From positions 186,001-250,000 of the forward strand of contig NZ_AOLN01000013.1 in the NCBI RefSeq assembly GCF_000337815.1: a stretch of DNA of 64,000 bases. Direction: 5' to 3'. The stretch comes from Haloferax mucosum ATCC BAA-1512. GTDB taxonomy: Archaea; Halobacteriota; Halobacteria; Halobacteriales; Haloferacaceae. Shown piece after piece: positions 61,912-64,000 of the stretch. The notes beneath the pieces were generated by a model. The model saw only the letters and a program-made list of their open reading frames with translations, did not search any database and was not told the DNA's origin. The position numbers and the translations under genes were made by a program. The first letter of the stretch is position 1. Each line of letters opens with the position of its first letter.

Positions 61912-63014
61912 GCTGTTGCCCTCCCGCTGAAGAGACCGGACGGTTTCACGAGCAGGATGACGATCATCACGACGAACGCGGCGGCCCGCGCGAACGCGGA
62001 CGGAATCCACAGGACCGACATTGACGCCGTCAGGCCGATGACGAGACCGCCGGTGATGGCTCCGTAGATGGACCCGATACCGCCGAGGATGACCGCGGCG
62101 AAGATGAGGAGCAACAGGAGCCACCCATCGTTGAAGCCGAGGGTCCCCTTCCAGAGGATGAACATGTATCCCGCGACACCCGTGAGACCCCCGCCGATGA
62201 CCCACGTCGCGCGGACGACGCGCTCGGTCGGGATACCCGTGATGAGCGCGAGGTCCTGATTGTCGGCCATCGCGCGCATCGCCTTCCCGAGTTTCGTCCG
62301 CTGTAAGAGCAGGTGGACGCCGAGCATCAGCCCGGCCGCGACAACGAGAAGCGTGATGTCGTGTGCGTCGATGAAGACGGTGCCATCGACGAGGTACAGC
62401 CCCATCGAGGGCGGTTGTGCGGTCGTTCCGCGGACGTCGGAACCGAAGACGAACTGCATCAGGTAGCGAAGCGCGAAAGCGACACCGATGCTCGTAATAA
62501 GGAGCGTGATGCCGTCTTCGTTCCGAACCGGACGGAAGATGGTCCGGTCAACCGCAAGTGAAAGCACGATTGCGAACCCGCCGGCCACGACGATGCCCGC
62601 GACGACGGCGAGCGGCGTCGAGAGCATCCCGATGTCGAGCGCCCCACCGTAGACGGAGCCACCCGCTCCGACCAACAAGAGCGCCCCCACGTCGGCCCTG
62701 CCGAGACCCGCGATGAGGTACGTCGTCGCCCATCCGGAGAACGCTCCGGCCGTGATGTAGTCGCCGTGCGAGAAGTTTGCGAAGTTCAGAATGCTGTACG
62801 TCATCGACAACCCGATGCCCGCGAGGCCGATTACGAGCCCCCGCATCAGACCATCCCAGACAAGCGTGCCAATGTCGGCAAACTGTGTCTGCCCCGTTGC
62901 AATCCCGAGAAGCAGGTCACCGATCAGTACGGCTGCGATGACCGCCAGTACGAGCACGAACGGACGCTCGATGGCGAACCGCCGCCCCCGGGAGTATGTT
63001 TCTGCAATACCCAT
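61908..63014 (-). CDS. livH: branched-chain amino acid ABC transporter permease LivH
   Basis: The 368-residue permease has about eight hydrophobic helices, the LivH motif GLAGIGLSMTYSILNFANFSHGD and the EAA-like coupling loop KLGKAMRAMADNQDLALITGI. It is the first gene of the livHMGF operon, which is fully overlapped (4 nt at each junction). The promoter should lie in 63015-63176, which is A/T-rich. No binding-protein gene sits in front of it, so the permuted one at 56381 is the nearest candidate partner. Confidence 0.94.
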   Translation of the reverse strand: MGIAETYSRGRRFAIERPFVLVLAVIAAVLIGDLLLGIATGQTQFADIGTLVWDGLMRGLVIGLAGIGLSMTYSILNFANFSHGDYITAGAFSGWATTYLIAGLGRADVGALLLVGAGGSVYGGALDIGMLSTPLAVVAGIVVAGGFAIVLSLAVDRTIFRPVRNEDGITLLITSIGVAFALRYLMQFVFGSDVRGTTAQPPSMGLYLVDGTVFIDAHDITLLVVAAGLMLGVHLLLQRTKLGKAMRAMADNQDLALITGIPTERVVRATWVIGGGLTGVAGYMFILWKGTLGFNDGWLLLLLIFAAVILGGIGSIYGAITGGLVIGLTASMSVLWIPSAFARAAAFVVMIVILLVKPSGLFSGRATA

Positions 63015-63176
63015 TGATAACTATCCTCATGGTATGTGCGGACGATAAACAAGCATAAATCTTTCCCAATCAGTTACCTGGAATTGACAACTAAGTACTA
63101 TCCGCTGGTGCGCGATTAGGTCCAGACCGTCGGAAACGGCGACACGTAAAAACCCACTGCGGCCCGATACAAGACC

Positions 63177-63695
63177 ATGCGCGTCACTTCGGCCGGGTTG
63201 TCTGACCTCGACACGCTTTCGGACCTCTGGGTCGCCCTCGCTCGCGGACAGCGGACGTTCGGCTCACACCTCGCGGCCGAGGCCAACAGGGCGACGATAC
63301 GAGACGCGATGGCGTATCACCTCTCAGTCGGTGGTATCCTCGTCGCGCGCGACGAATCGCCCGACGACGACGTACCGGCCAGAGCTTCGGATTCGAACAT
63401 CGTCGGGTTCGTCATGTTCGACACCGAATCGGGGGCGTACGAACAGGACGTTACCCGCGGCGTCGTCCGCAACTTGTTCGTCGTCCCTGACAGGCGCGAT
63501 TCGGGTATCGGGAGTCGCTTGCTCGACGCCGCGGAAAGAGAACTGCGAACTGCGGGCGTTGAGACGGTTGCGCTCGACGTGATGGCGACCAACGACGCCG
63601 CCCGCAGATTCTACCGACGGCACGGCTATCGACCCTATCGAGTCGAACTAGAAAAACCGATACAAAACGATACACACTCAAGGGAGGACGGATAA
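63177..63695 (+). CDS. GNAT acetyltransferase (172 aa)
   Basis: The 172-residue protein is a single GNAT domain: MRVTSAGLSDLDTLSDLWVAL, GVVRNLFVVPDRRDSGIGSRLL (acetyl-CoA loop) and ARRFYRRHGYRPYRVELEK. It could be a RimI-like or small-molecule acetyltransferase. ATG 63177 is close behind the promoter region shared with the divergent livH gene. It is followed by tRNA-Thr. Confidence 0.9.
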   Translation: MRVTSAGLSDLDTLSDLWVALARGQRTFGSHLAAEANRATIRDAMAYHLSVGGILVARDESPDDDVPARASDSNIVGFVMFDTESGAYEQDVTRGVVRNLFVVPDRRDSGIGSRLLDAAERELRTAGVETVALDVMATNDAARRFYRRHGYRPYRVELEKPIQNDTHSREDG

Positions 63696-63706
63696 TCGGG
63701 AGACGC

Positions 63707-63780
63707 GCCAGGAGAGCATGGGCGGTTCATGCACTCGACTTGTAATCGAGACTTCGTGGGTTCAAATCCCACTCCTGGCT
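63707..63780 (+). tRNA. tRNA-Thr (anticodon TGT)
   Basis: The 74-nt gene has acceptor GCCAGGA/TCCTGGC with T as discriminator, anticodon stem CTCGA/TCGAG around CTTGTAA (anticodon TGT), and T arm GTGGG-TTCAAAT-CCCAC. CCA is not encoded. It starts 11 nt after the GNAT stop. Confidence 0.96.
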
Positions 63781-63837
63781 CTACCACTTTCTAACAGACC
63801 TAATCTAGAACGTAACTAGTTCCCTTTCTCCCCTCTA

Positions 63838-63859
63838 AAATCTGGGTCAAGCCAGATTT
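63838..63859. terminator. hairpin downstream of tRNA-Thr
   Basis: AAATCTGG-GTCAAG-CCAGATTT is a perfect 8-bp palindrome with a 6-nt loop, in an A/T-rich patch 57 nt after the tRNA. It could end transcription from either side. The DNA from 63781 to about 63900 is clearly less GC-rich than the rest of the window. Confidence 0.45.
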
Positions 63860-63934
63860 CTGTTATTGAGTACTACCGACAATTTCCGCTATCTACCTTT
63901 GACTGACACTGATTACGCGCCGAAACGAGAGCGG

Positions 63935-64000
63935 TCAGTTACGACCCGACGAGCGAACGCGAATCAAGAGCAAAGAACCCGGCACGCCGAGGATGAGTGC
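63935..64000 (-). CDS. possible C-terminus of a membrane protein (cut by window edge)
   Basis: On the minus strand a frame enters from beyond 64000 and ends at TGA 63937-63935, encoding ALILGVPGSLLLIRVRSSGRN. The hydrophobic segment followed by a basic tail suits the end of a membrane protein. Only 21 residues are visible, so this is a weak call. Confidence 0.35.
   Translation of the reverse strand, partial: ALILGVPGSLLLIRVRSSGRN

Noticed and set aside
1-64000. CRISPR arrays, insertion sequences, origin-like repeats or toxin-antitoxin pairs
   Set aside because: I looked for regularly spaced repeats, transposase motifs and clustered long A/T inverted repeats and found none that hold up. The only direct repeats are those at 26248-26394 and 53546-53653.

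Overview
The window is a 64 kb piece of a haloarchaeal chromosome, most likely Haloferax or a close relative. The evidence is very high GC, highly acidic proteins with D/E-rich linkers, archaeal-type ribosomal and RNA polymerase subunits (L7Ae, L18e, L21e, L24e, S28e, Rpo3/4/6/10), Tat lipoproteins, A/T-rich promoter boxes about 25 nt before start codons, and a 59-residue four-CPxCG zinc-finger protein next to aEF1-beta that resembles the Haloferax volcanii mu-protein HVO_2753.

Layout. 0-5 kb: the 3' end of a GNAT gene, a small Cys-rich protein, the RNA cytidine acetyltransferase TmcA, then an L7Ae-S28e-L24e-Ndk operon behind a long leader. 5-7 kb: a SnoaL-like protein and a Tat-exported cupredoxin. 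7-13 kb: a long minus-strand operon L21e-Rpo4-DUF655-KsgA-MscS-PrmC-like-MetE2-MetE1, divergent from a cystathionine gamma-synthase. 14.5-20.7 kb: aEF1-beta with its zinc-finger partner, a TctA-like membrane protein, the L11 gene and the L1-L10-L12 operon with a structured leader, and an M42 peptidase. 21-26 kb: mevalonate kinase and isopentenyl phosphate kinase (archaeal lipid precursor synthesis), a conserved metallo-beta-lactamase and two Dpp-type permeases without partners. 26-36.7 kb: an accessory block with an Lhr-type helicase, a LarA-family protein, a Dna2-like nuclease-helicase, small membrane proteins, a candidate structured RNA, a DUF2342 metallopeptidase-like protein and a glyoxalase-fold protein. 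36.7-42.9 kb: the classic S13-S4-S11-Rpo3-tRNA-Leu-L18e-L13-S9-Rpo10-Rpo6-enolase-S2 cluster, headed by tRNA-Ser(GCT). 43-49 kb: a thioredoxin-like protein and a minus-strand set of an S-layer-like surface protein, an RND/MMPL exporter, a zinc-ribbon membrane protein and a TetR regulator. 49-56 kb: MoaA, an Mrp/NBP35 ATPase, family-4 uracil-DNA glycosylase, tRNA-Ser(TGA) with a duplicated 3' end, a GNAT protein paralogous to the one at the left edge, a DUF21 protein and a uridine kinase. 56-63 kb: a branched-chain amino acid type ABC system (livHMGF) beside a lipoprotein with three internal repeats and a substrate-binding protein. The window ends with tRNA-Thr(TGT) and an A/T-richer stretch.

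Most striking points. The substrate-binding protein at 56381-57697 is circularly permuted: the half that is C-terminal in LivJ/LivK follows the lipobox, and the N-terminal half comes last. MetE2 has lost three of the four expected zinc ligands and is translationally coupled to an intact MetE1. L24e has lost three of its four usual zinc cysteines. A four-hairpin RNA candidate sits behind its own promoter near 34.6 kb. A 25-bp att-like repeat follows tRNA-Ser(TGA).
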